The notes: generated by a model from the sequence alone, not told the origin. A stretch of 64,000 nt of DNA from Corynebacterium stationis (GCF_001941345.1 NZ_CP009251.1:2728001-2792000); one strand, 5' to 3'. Counted from the stretch's first letter, positions 28,921 to 37,771 are shown. Translations and numbers: made by a program.

Positions 28921-30029
28921 TAATTATCTTTCTCCTCATCTTGAGCTTTGGCATCGGCAGCCGTGTATTTGCGAATTACTGGCAGAATTTCCTCGCCGAT
29001 AATGTCAATCTGCTTCATTACTTCATCAAATGGCACGCCACCGAAGTCGATCTGTCCAATGTATCGCTGATGCCCGAAGACTTCGTGCTGGTGCAAGATA
29101 TTTTCGATGACCTGCTGCGGACTACCCATATTGGCAATGCTCATCGGATCCACGTTTTGGGCATACATCTGCTTCGATAGACCCTGTCCGTTGGTGCGGA
29201 TCATGCCCTCATTCATGTAGCGGTAGGTATTCTGCAGTGCCTTTTGCGAAGTCTCTGCCACGTGGAAGAAACCAGCCGTGGTGATAGGCAAGGTAGCGGG
29301 GTCGAATCCGGCATGTTCTGCCGCCTGGCGGTAGGCATCCACCGTGCGAGCAAAGATGGAGGTAGTTCCACCGAGGTGTGCCATGACCATTGGCACGCCT
29401 GCCAATCCAGCTTTAATCGCGCTGCCTGGTGCGCCGCCGACAGCGCGCCAAATACGCAAGCGATCCTCAATTGGGCGAGGGATAACTTCTGCTTCATTTA
29501 ATGGTGCACGGAATTGCCCTGACCAGGTCACCGATTCTTCACGATTAATCTGCAGCAGTAGCTCGAGCTTTTCTTCATAGAGCTCTTCATAATCACGAAG
29601 GTCATATCCCAAAAGTTCAAAGAGCCCCACGCGTGATGCGCGTCCCGCAACCAACTCAATGCGTCCGTTTGAGATGAGGTCCAACGTGGAGAAATTCTCA
29701 TAGACGCGCACAGGATCCGAAGTACTAATAATCGTCGAGGAGCTACCGATGCGCATAGTGGACGTCGCCTGCGCGATAGCGCCCAAGATGACAGCGTGCG
29801 CTTGGGAGGCGAAGAATTCCTGGTGCGATTCACCTAATCCGAAGTAGTCCAGCCCTGCCTGTTCGGCTGCTTGCGCGTAGCGGATAAATTCATGCACCCG
29901 CTCTTTGGTGCTAACCCGAGAACCATCATTCGGGTTGGGAAGGTGGTCACCTAGGGTATAAATACCAAATTCGAGACCTTGACCTTTATCAAAGCCAAAA
30001 TCGTGCATGGGGTTGGGAGTATCCGCCAC
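28920..30029 (-). CDS. luciferase-like FMN-dependent monooxygenase (CE1758-like)
   Basis: A 369-residue TIM-barrel LLM-class flavin monooxygenase. It shows FGIYTLGDHLPNP at the N-terminus, FGLGESHQEFFASQAHAVILGAIAQAT, and NGRIELVAGRASRVGLFELLGYD, as in the CE1758 family that is paired with CE1759 reductases. The start is GTG at 30029, preceded by AAGGA. It forms a two-gene unit with the FMN reductase. Oxidation of an organosulfur compound or another small molecule is the usual role of this class, but no substrate can be named. Confidence 0.88.
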   Translation of the reverse strand: MADTPNPMHDFGFDKGQGLEFGIYTLGDHLPNPNDGSRVSTKERVHEFIRYAQAAEQAGLDYFGLGESHQEFFASQAHAVILGAIAQATSTMRIGSSSTIISTSDPVRVYENFSTLDLISNGRIELVAGRASRVGLFELLGYDLRDYEELYEEKLELLLQINREESVTWSGQFRAPLNEAEVIPRPIEDRLRIWRAVGGAPGSAIKAGLAGVPMVMAHLGGTTSIFARTVDAYRQAAEHAGFDPATLPITTAGFFHVAETSQKALQNTYRYMNEGMIRTNGQGLSKQMYAQNVDPMSIANMGSPQQVIENILHQHEVFGHQRYIGQIDFGGVPFDEVMKQIDIIGEEILPVIRKYTAADAKAQDEEKDN

Positions 30030-30136
30030 GTTGCATCCTTAGTGTTGTAATTTAAATAGCTTCTTAATCCTGGCAACTACCATTCTGGCCGAACTATTCC
30101 GGAAAACGTCGATTTACATGATACGTCACCAATAGC

Positions 30137-30180
30137 AAAAGGCCGCCTCCCACATCTTGGTATTAGATGAGGAAGCGACC
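30137..30180 (-). terminator. terminator of the aminotransferase transcript
   Basis: Read on the minus strand, GGTCGCTTCCTCATC pairs imperfectly with GATGTGGGAGGCGGCC and is followed by TTTT. It lies about 75 bp after the aminotransferase stop. Confidence 0.6.
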
Positions 30181-30252
30181 TGTCACTTCGTTTACCCGGG
30201 AAGAAACTTACCTAGGTCGAGCTCTTTCGCGCTCACAGCGCGTTAGACGACG

Positions 30253-31299
30253 TCACTTGATTACGGCGGACCCAAAAGCCTTCAGCAAGACATCGGTTTC
30301 TTCTTCCGTTGTGGTGGAAATACGCACACCTTCTGGGAAGGCGCGGATGAGTACGCCAGCTTCGGCGAATTTGGCGGCGAGTTCTTGCGGAGGAAGTGGG
30401 AGGGCAGCAGCCGGGAGCCACACGAAATTCGCTTCGGAGGCGATTGCGCCCCAATCGGCGAAAGCTTTTGCGATGCGCTCACGGGCGATGACGGCTTCAT
30501 CGATACGCTCTTTAAGCTCTTCTTTGGCATCTAATGCCGCAAGTGCACCTGCTTGTGCCAGGGAGTTCACAGAGAAAGGAATAGCTACCTTGTTGATCGC
30601 CTCAATGAGATTGCGCGGGCCGAAAGCATAACCCACACGAGCCCCGGCGAGGCCGTAAGCCTTAGAGAAGGTGCGCAGGCCCACGACGTTGTCGTATTTT
30701 GCGATGACCTCGGTGCCAATCGGCTGACTTTCAGCGCGGTTGTACTCAAAATAAGCCTCGTCGAGGCCGACCACAACATTCGCGGGAACCTTAGCCATGA
30801 AGGCCTCAAACTCGTCGTTGCTAATGGTGGTACCGGAAGGGTTATTCGGGTTGCAGATAAACACCAGGCTGGTCTTATCCGTAATGGCCGCTGCGAGACC
30901 ATCCATATCTAGACCCTGCTCCGGGGTAAGCTCCACAGGCACGGGGGTTGCACCGACGACCTGCGCGAAGATTGGATAAGCCTCGAAGCTGCGCCACGGG
31001 AAAACCACCTCATTATCGGCAGTGGTGGTGGCGTGGACCAGCTGCTGGCACAACGCGGAGGAACCCGTGCCAACGGCGGTCTGTTCAAAATCCACACCTA
31101 AATGCTTGGCCAACGCGGTGCGCAATTCAACGGCACCCATATCTGGATAGCGATTCACGCCAATTGCTGCCTCGCTCATGGCCTTAGCTACCGAAGGCAG
31201 CGGGGCATAGGAGGACTCATTGGATGAGAGCTTGACGGCATCATCCATGCGTGCGCCTGGTACATAAGCGGGGAGGTTGTCCAGATCTTTTCGGATCAT
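30253..31299 (-). CDS. pat: aromatic amino acid aminotransferase (HisC-like)
   Basis: A 348-residue fold-type I PLP enzyme of the HisC/Pat group. It has the conserved YPDMGAVELRTALA, CNPNNPSGT, the PLP aspartate region VVVGLDEAYFEY, the Schiff-base lysine K213 in TFSKAYGLAGARVGY, and a C-terminal GVRISTTTEEETD. In corynebacteria and mycobacteria a second HisC-like protein acts as phenylalanine/aromatic aminotransferase. Because no histidine genes are nearby, I favour that role over histidinol-phosphate aminotransferase. It lies downstream of and parallel to the keto-acid decarboxylase gene (103 bp gap), which fits aromatic keto-acid metabolism. Confidence 0.82.
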   Translation of the reverse strand: MIRKDLDNLPAYVPGARMDDAVKLSSNESSYAPLPSVAKAMSEAAIGVNRYPDMGAVELRTALAKHLGVDFEQTAVGTGSSALCQQLVHATTTADNEVVFPWRSFEAYPIFAQVVGATPVPVELTPEQGLDMDGLAAAITDKTSLVFICNPNNPSGTTISNDEFEAFMAKVPANVVVGLDEAYFEYNRAESQPIGTEVIAKYDNVVGLRTFSKAYGLAGARVGYAFGPRNLIEAINKVAIPFSVNSLAQAGALAALDAKEELKERIDEAVIARERIAKAFADWGAIASEANFVWLPAAALPLPPQELAAKFAEAGVLIRAFPEGVRISTTTEEETDVLLKAFGSAVIK

Positions 31300-31402
31300 T
31301 ATCTATAGCTACCTTTTCTTGTGCTTTATTAAACGCTGCAGGTTTATAGGGTGTGACCGCGAAACCTAGCTTTATCCTAGCCCGCGGGCAACCAGTCCCA
31401 TG

Positions 31403-33073
31403 TTATGGATTACGGGGACCGCGTGGGCCGAAGTCAAAATCAGCGGTCATAGGACCAAAGGCCTTCAACCCAGCAGGTGCATCCATAGCGTCAAGGTGGA
31501 CTTCGAGGAAAGCTCCGGCATCAGAAGCCTGAATCTTGCTCAATGCGTCTTCGAGTTCACCTTCGGTACGCGCCTGGTAGGACACCATGGTGGTATCCGG
31601 GACAAAGACTTGCGGAAGCTTGGCGTATTGCCAATCAGCAATGTCGTTGTACTTTTCTTCCATACCGAGGATATAACGCTCAATGGTGTAGCCCTTGTTG
31701 TTGACCAGCACGATAATCGGCTTGAGGTCTTCACGCAGGATGGTTGAGAGTTCCTGGGCAGTGAGCTGGAAAGAGCCATCGCCGATAAAGAGCACGTGTC
31801 GGCGGTCGCGGTTTGCCAGCATGCTGCCCAATAGTGCGGGCAGGGTAAAGCCAATAGCGCCCCAGATAGGGGAGTTGATATAACGTGCACCCTTGGGCAG
31901 ACGCTCTGGGGTGAGACCAATGTGGGAGGTTCCGGCCTCTGCAATCACGGTGTCATCGTCTTCCAAGAAACGGATGAATCGCGGCCACATGCGCGCATGC
32001 GTTAATGGTGCTTCGGCCCTAACTTCCCATTTTTCGTAGACAAACTCTTCCTTTTTCTTCTTGCGAGAGGTCTTGGTGCGGTCGATAAGGGCATCGAGAA
32101 GCTCTAGCGTATTGATGCCGACGAAAAACTCACCGCCGACGTTGACGTGCTGGTCACCGAAGTTCACGATGGCTTCCGCAGGCAGGTGGTGGGTGAAGGA
32201 ACCGGAATTCACCTCGATGAAGCGTGGGTTGGTGGTAAAGAGCAGGTCAGCCGATTCCACAATCTTTTGAACACCCGGTGCGGAAGCCTTGCCGTTGTAG
32301 GAGCCAAGGAAAAGGCCATCGCGTTCGGAAAGCACGCCCTTGCCGGAAGTCAGCTGGGAATAAGGAATCTGCAGCTTATCCACCAAGGTACGAAATTTTT
32401 CCGTGAAACCGTGGCGATCAGTGTCCTGGTCAAAGAGAAAGACAGGCTTTTTCGCCTCGGCGATGCGCTCTAACACGCGGGCGGTGGCGGCTTCGAGGCG
32501 TTCGGCATCGGAAGTTGGCAGCGTCGTGTCCAATACTTCGTCTGGTGCTTCAATTTCCAGATGCGTGATATCCGAAGGGATCTGGATGTGCACTGGGCGC
32601 TTTTCGCGCAAGCAGATGTGCAGCGCGCGGTCTAGCTCTTCCACCACGTTCATCGGCGTAATGCGCACCGCTGCACCAGTAAACGGCAGGATAGATTCGA
32701 GCATGTTCTCAAAGTCGCCATCGGCAAGCGAGTGGTGCAGATTCCAGCGATATTCCGTGGAATACAACGGGGGAGAACCGGCCAAGCTCACCATGGGAAT
32801 GTGCTCCGCGCGTGCACCAGCGATGCCATTGAGCGCGGAGAGCTCACCCACGCCATAGGTCGTCAGCAGCGCGCCGACGCCTGACTGACGGCCGTAGCCA
32901 TCTGCCGCATATGCCGCGTTGAGCTCATTACACGCGCCTACAAATTCGATGTTGTCTGCTTCGTTGATCTGCTCGATGAAGCTTAAGTTGAAATCTCCGG
33001 GCACACCGATGATGTGTTCAATCCCCAGTTCTTTCAACCGCCTAATGATGAATTCACCTACGGTAGTGCGCAT
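31403..33073 (-). CDS. ThDP-dependent 2-keto-acid decarboxylase (indolepyruvate/phenylpyruvate type)
   Basis: About 556 residues of the pyruvate/indolepyruvate decarboxylase family. It has the N-terminal catalytic glutamate in GACNELNAAYAADGY, the His-His dyad LHHSLADGDF typical of PDC/IPDC/KDC, and the ThDP signature starting GDGSFQ and ending at VLVNNKGYT. The frame is open to 33109, but ATG at 33073 is preceded by GAGGA and fits the family start. A role in converting branched or aromatic 2-keto acids to aldehydes is likely. The neighbouring aromatic aminotransferase favours phenyl-, hydroxyphenyl- or indolepyruvate. A PucR-type regulator is divergent. Confidence 0.85.
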   Translation of the reverse strand: MRTTVGEFIIRRLKELGIEHIIGVPGDFNLSFIEQINEADNIEFVGACNELNAAYAADGYGRQSGVGALLTTYGVGELSALNGIAGARAEHIPMVSLAGSPPLYSTEYRWNLHHSLADGDFENMLESILPFTGAAVRITPMNVVEELDRALHICLREKRPVHIQIPSDITHLEIEAPDEVLDTTLPTSDAERLEAATARVLERIAEAKKPVFLFDQDTDRHGFTEKFRTLVDKLQIPYSQLTSGKGVLSERDGLFLGSYNGKASAPGVQKIVESADLLFTTNPRFIEVNSGSFTHHLPAEAIVNFGDQHVNVGGEFFVGINTLELLDALIDRTKTSRKKKKEEFVYEKWEVRAEAPLTHARMWPRFIRFLEDDDTVIAEAGTSHIGLTPERLPKGARYINSPIWGAIGFTLPALLGSMLANRDRRHVLFIGDGSFQLTAQELSTILREDLKPIIVLVNNKGYTIERYILGMEEKYNDIADWQYAKLPQVFVPDTTMVSYQARTEGELEDALSKIQASDAGAFLEVHLDAMDAPAGLKAFGPMTADFDFGPRGPRNP

Positions 33074-33142
33074 CGTCTTATCCTCAACTTTCTTGCCATG
33101 TGACGGCATTATCCTGCATTAACACCTATTGTGCTGCACATC

Positions 33143-33153
33143 ACTTTCAAAGT
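33143..33153. promoter_or_regulatory. ACTTTCAAAGT palindrome in divergent promoter region
   Basis: An 11-bp palindrome (5+1+5) lies in the 139-bp region between the decarboxylase and PucR genes; a related ACTTTGAA follows at 33203-33210. It is a candidate operator for the PucR protein. Evidence is limited to symmetry and position. Confidence 0.3.
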
Positions 33154-33212
33154 CACTAGACAAAAAGCGTGAATTTCTTCGACGAATGTCAAAATGTGCC
33201 ACACTTTGAACC

Positions 33213-34418
33213 ATGGATTCCTCCACGCCACAAGCAACACCCCGCGCGGCCCAGCTCGGTCAGATTCAATCTTTGGTCGATGAGTTAGCCAGCAAGCTGC
33301 AGCGTTCAGTCCAGGTTGATACGCCGGCCTTTTATGCCTTTTGCTCCAGCCCACAATATGGCGAGGTCGATAATGAGCGGGTTTTTAATGTGCTGCACCG
33401 TGAACCCAACCCCGAGCCCATCCCGTGGCTAGTTGCCAACGGCGTACAGGAATCCCGCGATGCTGTGCGTGTGCCCGCTCATAAAGAATTCGACTTGCTT
33501 CCGCGCCTGTGCGTTCCGCTGTGGGAAGGGGAGAAGCTGTGCGGACACATCTGGCTCATTGACTCGCCAGCTATTAGTGAAGAGGACTTAGAGATCATCA
33601 CCAGCTATCGTCGGCCGATTATTGACCTGATGGCCGCGCGCGATGAAACCTTTGTACGGCGCGTAGCAGAGATGCGCGAGATAGCTCGCGATGTCACCTT
33701 GGGCCTAGATGGGTCGCTCGCGCATGCGGTGGACAATAATTTCTTGCCGCGGAGCGGGGTCATCCGTATTCACCAGCTCACCATTCGTGAGGCCGCCGAA
33801 GCTGCAGTCACCACAGATGCACCTGAGCGGCTCATGTTGGAATTGCTGCGCTTTCGGCGCCGTCGACCTTTCCTTGTCACGGATAATCATGATGGGTTGA
33901 CCATCGTCGAGCGCTCAGATGATGTGGCCGCATCGCAGTCGCTTTTCGATGCCCTCCAGGCCGCCTCAGTCGCCGTCGGCGCCCAAGTTGTTTCACGTGG
34001 AACATCGACAATCAATGAGTTAAGTGGCGCCCGCAATACAGCCCGGCGCGCGAGTTTCATCGCCACGGTGGCGTCACTGCTTGGGCAAGAAACCCTCACA
34101 TGGGAGGATTCCGGCGCTTGGCGCTTGTTGTTGGGCTGGGAGCTTACGCCCGCGACCGTCAGCGCAATTTCCCCAGCAGCGGCAGCCCTGATTGCTGAGG
34201 GTTCCCAATTTTTATGGGAGACGGTGCTGGAGTATTTAGACAATGCTCGTAATGTCACCGCCACCGCAGATAACCTGTTTATTCACCGCGCTACTTTGCA
34301 CTACCGCTTGGAAAAAGCTCGAACAGTGTTGCCCCAAGGCGCGCTCGATGATGGTTGGGAGTCCACCTGTTTACACGCAGCGCTGCGCCTTCATGCGGCG
34401 TTGAATACAGTGCCATAG
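33213..34418 (+). CDS. PucR/CdaR-type transcriptional regulator
   Basis: A 401-residue regulator. The N-terminal and central GAF-like sensory regions (RLCVPLWEGEKLCGHIWLID) lead to a GGDEF-like middle. The C-terminal PucR-type helix-turn-helix reads LEYLDNARNVTATADNLFIHRATLHYRLEKA. Such proteins usually control adjacent catabolic genes; here the keto-acid decarboxylase is divergent. The gene contains a 15/16 parS match at 33989-34004, where the palindrome is read as VSRGT. The start shows no clear ribosome site. The terminator at 34419 is shared with the convergent ABC genes. Confidence 0.82.
   Translation: MDSSTPQATPRAAQLGQIQSLVDELASKLQRSVQVDTPAFYAFCSSPQYGEVDNERVFNVLHREPNPEPIPWLVANGVQESRDAVRVPAHKEFDLLPRLCVPLWEGEKLCGHIWLIDSPAISEEDLEIITSYRRPIIDLMAARDETFVRRVAEMREIARDVTLGLDGSLAHAVDNNFLPRSGVIRIHQLTIREAAEAAVTTDAPERLMLELLRFRRRRPFLVTDNHDGLTIVERSDDVAASQSLFDALQAASVAVGAQVVSRGTSTINELSGARNTARRASFIATVASLLGQETLTWEDSGAWRLLLGWELTPATVSAISPAAAALIAEGSQFLWETVLEYLDNARNVTATADNLFIHRATLHYRLEKARTVLPQGALDDGWESTCLHAALRLHAALNTVP
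33989..34004. other. parS site 1 (ParB binding)
   Basis: TGTTTCACGTGGAACA matches the bacterial parS consensus TGTTTCACGTGAAACA at 15 of 16 positions. It lies within the PucR coding sequence. Confidence 0.8.
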
Positions 34419-34460
34419 AAAAATCCAGTCTCGCCCGGGGAGAACGAAGACTGGATTTTC
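34419..34460. terminator. bidirectional terminator
   Basis: AAAATCCAGTCT and AGACTGGATTTT form a 12-bp stem between the convergent PucR and ABC ATPase genes, with A and T runs at both ends. Confidence 0.85.
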
Positions 34461-34472
34461 GGAGCAGATTTT

Positions 34473-35261
34473 CTACTGCAGCAGAGTGCGGTCAGAAGTT
34501 CCGCCTTTAATCTTGGCAAATTCTGACATGAGGTCTTGCACGGCGAGTTTTTGCTTTTGCTCTTCGGAAGCCTCGTAAATAATTTTGCCATCATGCATCA
34601 TGATGAGTCGGTTGCCCACCTGGATGGCTTGCGCCATGTTGTGGGTGACCATCAAGGTGGTTAGGTTGCCTTGGGAGACAATACGTTCCGTCAAGGTGGT
34701 CACCAGCTCCGCACGTTGGGGGTCTAGCGCTGCGGTGTGCTCATCGAGCAGCATCACGTCAGGGTTGGTAAAGCCCGCCATGAGAAGGCTGAGCGCCTGG
34801 CGCTGACCACCCGACAGCAGACCCACCTTGGAGCCCATGCGATCTTCGAGGCCAAGTTCTAGGCTTGCGAGCTGCTCGCGGAAGAATGCCCGGCGCTTGG
34901 AGTTAAGTCCCAATGACAGCCCACGGCCTTTGCCACGCAAGTATGCGAGGGAGAGGTTTTCTTCAATCGTGAGGTTTGGTGCAGTACCCGCCATCGGGTC
35001 TTGGAAGACGCGGCCGACAACCTTCGCACGCTTGTGCTCCGGTTGGCGGGAGACATTCTTGCCTTCGATGGAGATGGTTCCGGAATCAACTATCAACCGA
35101 CCTGAAATCGAGTTGAGCAATGTTGATTTTCCGGCGCCATTAGAACCAATCACGGTGACGAAATCACCGGGATTTAGATGCAGGGAGACATCGACAAGCG
35201 CCTTGCGTTCGTTGGCTGTGCCGGCGAAGAAGGTTTTGGAAATGCTATCAATCTTAAGCAT
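34473..35261 (-). CDS. ABC transporter ATP-binding protein (TrpXYZ type)
   Basis: A 262-residue ABC ATPase. Walker A is GSNGAGKSTL, the signature motif is LLSGGQRQALSLLM, and Walker B is VMLLDEHTAALDP. It belongs to the importer subgroup paired with ABC_sub_bind lipoproteins (COG1101). It is the last of three overlapping genes (8-bp overlap with the permease). The set is placed back-to-back with the trp operon. In streptococci homologous trpXYZ genes are predicted tryptophan importers, so aromatic amino acid uptake is a reasonable but unproven inference. Confidence 0.85.
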   Translation of the reverse strand: MLKIDSISKTFFAGTANERKALVDVSLHLNPGDFVTVIGSNGAGKSTLLNSISGRLIVDSGTISIEGKNVSRQPEHKRAKVVGRVFQDPMAGTAPNLTIEENLSLAYLRGKGRGLSLGLNSKRRAFFREQLASLELGLEDRMGSKVGLLSGGQRQALSLLMAGFTNPDVMLLDEHTAALDPQRAELVTTLTERIVSQGNLTTLMVTHNMAQAIQVGNRLIMMHDGKIIYEASEEQKQKLAVQDLMSEFAKIKGGTSDRTLLQ

Positions 35262-36129
35262 TGGCTACCTTCCTCCCGGCGACTTTCGGCGTCCGGCCAG
35301 TCAGCTTCGGCAGCAGCAGCGCGGCGATGACAAGCACTGCGGTAATCAACTTCATGTCGTTCGGATTCAGGCCCACCGTCAGCGCCACGTAGATGATCAG
35401 GCGGTAGAGGATGGAGCCCAACGCAACCGAGCCGACAATCAGCCACAGGCGACGCTGCGGGATAACAGCTTGGCCGACAATGACAGATGCCAGGCCGACC
35501 AAGATGAGGCCGACACCCATGGAGATATCCGCGAAGCCCTGGAATTGCGCAATCAGCGCGCCACACAGGCCAACCAGACCATTCGACAGTGCGAGGGTCA
35601 GCGTCTTGGTGAAGTCAGTGGAGACACCGAAAGAGGTAATCATCTGCTGATTATCACCTGTAGCGCGCAGCGCCAGCCCGAGGTCGGTGGACAGGAACCA
35701 CACGATGAGTGCAACCAGCGCGATGGCGCCGATGACCAACAGGCCGACGACAGCCCAGTCATTTTTGATGCTATCGAGCGGGGTAAACACGGAGTCTTGG
35801 CTCAGCAGCGGGATATTCGCACCGCCCATAATGCGCAGGTTGATTGACCACAGGCCAATCATGGTCAAGATACCAGCGAGCAGGCCGTCAATCTTGCCCT
35901 TGGTGTGCAACAGGCCGGTGATGATGCCGGCGATAAAACCCGCAACGAAACCCACGCCCGTAGCGAGGATGGGATTAACACCGTTGGTAATGAGCACGCC
36001 GGCGGCAGCAGCACCGGTGGTGAAACTGCCGTCAACGGTTAGGTCAGGGAAATCTAGAACTCGGAAGGTGAGGTAGACGCCTACCGCCATCACGGCATAA
36101 AGGAGTCCGAGCTCAACTGCACCGATCAT
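35254..36129 (-). CDS. ABC transporter permease (TrpXYZ type)
   Basis: A 291-residue inner-membrane permease with about eight hydrophobic helices, of the BPD_transp_2 class (COG4120). The N-terminal reading VELGLLYAVMAVGVYLTFRVLDFPDLTVDGSF is characteristic of this subgroup. It overlaps the substrate-binding protein gene by 4 bp and the ATPase gene by 8 bp, so the three are translated as one unit. Substrate proposed as for the ATPase. Confidence 0.85.
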   Translation of the reverse strand: MIGAVELGLLYAVMAVGVYLTFRVLDFPDLTVDGSFTTGAAAAGVLITNGVNPILATGVGFVAGFIAGIITGLLHTKGKIDGLLAGILTMIGLWSINLRIMGGANIPLLSQDSVFTPLDSIKNDWAVVGLLVIGAIALVALIVWFLSTDLGLALRATGDNQQMITSFGVSTDFTKTLTLALSNGLVGLCGALIAQFQGFADISMGVGLILVGLASVIVGQAVIPQRRLWLIVGSVALGSILYRLIIYVALTVGLNPNDMKLITAVLVIAALLLPKLTGRTPKVAGRKVANA

Positions 36130-37145
36130 ACGGTTTCAGCTTCTTCCAAAATCGCTTCTGGAATCTCAATGCCCTGCGCCTCAGCAGCTTCTGGGTTGAC
36201 GACGTAGGTAAATTCCTTCGCGGATTCCACAGGCGTAGACGCTGGCTCTTCGCCGTCTTGCAGGATGCGCAGCGCCATCTCACCGGTCTGGCGTCCCAGC
36301 TGCTCGTAGTCAATACCCAAGGTTGCAGCAGCGCCACCTTCAACGGTGCCGGCCTCAGCGCCGATGACTGGAATCTGCTTCTCATTGGCCACGTTGATCA
36401 AAGAAGCAATACCGGAGACCACCATGTTGTCGGTGGGGACGTAGATGGCATCGACATCGCCAAGCGCCTGCACTGCCTGCGGGATTTCAGTCACGGAAGT
36501 CACGGTCTGGGACTTCACATCAATATCAGAGTCACCAGCAACGGAAGTCAGCTCATCCACCTGCACCTGGGAGTTGACCTCACCAGAGGCGTAGACAACT
36601 CCAACGGTCTTCGCATCCGGAACCAGTTCCTTGAGCAGGTCCACCTGGTCAGAAATCGGCGCGATATCGGAGGTACCAGTCACGTTTGCGCCCGGAGCAT
36701 CGTTGGAATCTACCAACTCTGCTGCCTCTGGGTCAGTGACAGCGGTAAAGAGCAGGGGAGCGTCCTTGATGGACTGTGCCATCGCCTGCGCCGCTGGGGT
36801 AGCAATAGCCAAGTACAGATCGTGGTCGGCATTAGCCATCTGCTGCGCGATGGTCACCGCGGTGGACTGCTCACCGTTCGCATTTTGCTCATCCCACTCC
36901 ACCTCGACGCCGGCGTCTTCGAACGCGGCCTTGAAGCCTGCGGCGCTGGCATCCAGTGCCGGGTGCTGCACGAGCTGGTTGATACCGATGGAGTAGCTTT
37001 CCGATGCACCTTCGCCGCCAGCGTTATCGCCAGCAGCGTCGTCGCCGCTTTCCGATGAACAGCCGGCGAGCACGAGGGCAGTCGCAGAAAGGGTAGCGAT
37101 GACTGAAGTCATGCGGGAGGGCTTGGAGATTCGATTAATTCTCAT
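36126..37145 (-). CDS. ABC transporter substrate-binding lipoprotein
   Basis: A 339-residue lipoprotein. The signal peptide ends in the lipobox LVLAGC (lipidated Cys 29), followed by an acidic Ser/Gly/Asp linker. The mature part is a periplasmic-binding-protein fold of the ABC_sub_bind family (COG2984), with IGINQLVQHPALDASAAGF, LFTAVTDPEAAELV and YVPTDNMVVSG. ATG at 37145 follows AAGGAAG. It starts a three-gene operon whose long 5' region it shares divergently with the trp operon. The proposed cargo is tryptophan or another aromatic amino acid (inference from family and position). Confidence 0.85.
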   Translation of the reverse strand: MRINRISKPSRMTSVIATLSATALVLAGCSSESGDDAAGDNAGGEGASESYSIGINQLVQHPALDASAAGFKAAFEDAGVEVEWDEQNANGEQSTAVTIAQQMANADHDLYLAIATPAAQAMAQSIKDAPLLFTAVTDPEAAELVDSNDAPGANVTGTSDIAPISDQVDLLKELVPDAKTVGVVYASGEVNSQVQVDELTSVAGDSDIDVKSQTVTSVTEIPQAVQALGDVDAIYVPTDNMVVSGIASLINVANEKQIPVIGAEAGTVEGGAAATLGIDYEQLGRQTGEMALRILQDGEEPASTPVESAKEFTYVVNPEAAEAQGIEIPEAILEEAETV

Positions 37146-37187
37146 ATTGAGAGCTTCCTTATGTGTTGAAGGGAGTTCACAGGAAAC

Positions 37188-37208
37188 GGTGGCGCCAGTT
37201 GGCGCACC
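37188..37208 (-). promoter_or_regulatory. GC-rich inverted repeat in the ABC leader
   Basis: GGTGGCGCC and GGCGCACC flank AGTT about 43 bp upstream of the lipoprotein start. It could be a leader hairpin or an operator. Function not assigned. Confidence 0.35.
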
Positions 37209-37507
37209 ACGGCGCTTCCTTCTGCAAAACCAGTAGGGTAGTTCTAAACATATCCGTTAAGCAGGGGTTTCAATACTCTTTCAACAAATTAATTCAGGCT
37301 CTATACAGCTGAATTCTTCGCCCAATCCCCAAGCTTGCGTAATGCAAGTCACATAACATGCAGCTCATAGCTACGCCAGTCTTTTATTCACGCCTTGCCC
37401 TAACTGTCTTTACGGTCAGTAAATATTTGGCTTTCTAGCCCCGACTGGGGGTATCAACCTATGGCATAACGGTCCAGGATTCCCCGCATCCGGAACATAA
37501 CACTCAA

Positions 37508-37571
37508 CATAGTACTTAACATAGTAATCCGGAGTAAAAGTACTATCTCAAGTACGGAGTTAAGCACTATG
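37508..37571. promoter_or_regulatory. paired inverted operator-like half elements in the trp upstream region
   Basis: CATAGTACTTAAC (37508-37520) recurs as its near-exact reverse complement GTTAAGCACTATG (37559-37571; 12 of 13). The two centres are 51 bp apart, close to five helical turns. Extra ATAGTA/TACTAT boxes lie between them, and ACATAGTA is directly repeated at 37507-37524. A TAGAAT -10-like hexamer follows at 37573-37578. The rest of 37146-37726 shows no gene. Confidence 0.5.
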
Positions 37572-37680
37572 CTAGAATATCCGCAGTTCAAGTCACGTTT
37601 TGAGGTCTTGGACTGTAATGAGTTGGATGGGCAATACTTAGTAGTGGTGAGTATGGGCCCGGGAGGAAAGAATTAAATTC

Positions 37681-37719
37681 GGGATCCGTATCCCATTTTT
37701 GAAGAGGTAGTGCTACAGT
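37681..37719 (+). promoter_or_regulatory. trpL promoter with palindromic operator candidate
   Basis: TACAGT at 37714-37719 ends 7 bp before the trpL ATG, which suggests leaderless transcription of the leader peptide. Upstream, GGGATCCGTATCCC (37681-37694) is palindromic at 12 of 14 positions and would overlap the -35 region. It is a candidate repressor site. Confidence 0.45.
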
Positions 37720-37726
37720 GTGTTTC

Positions 37727-37771
37727 ATGAAGAACTTGAGCACCGTTAATCTTTGGTGGTGGCGCGCGTAA
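37727..37771 (+). CDS. trpL: trp operon leader peptide
   Basis: A 14-residue open frame reads M K N L S T V N L W W W R A and ends in TAA at 37769-37771. Three consecutive Trp codons directly before a set of alternative hairpins are the hallmark of ribosome-mediated trp attenuation. No Shine-Dalgarno is visible; a -10 hexamer 7 bp upstream suggests leaderless translation. When charged tRNA-Trp is scarce the ribosome would stall at 37754-37762, covering hairpin strand 1. The encoded peptide is regulatory and has no expected function of its own. Confidence 0.92.
   Translation: MKNLSTVNLWWWRA

Noticed and set aside
30253..31299. Histidinol-phosphate aminotransferase of histidine synthesis
   Set aside because: The fold matches HisC, but no his genes are near and the neighbour is a keto-acid decarboxylase; the aromatic aminotransferase reading fits better.
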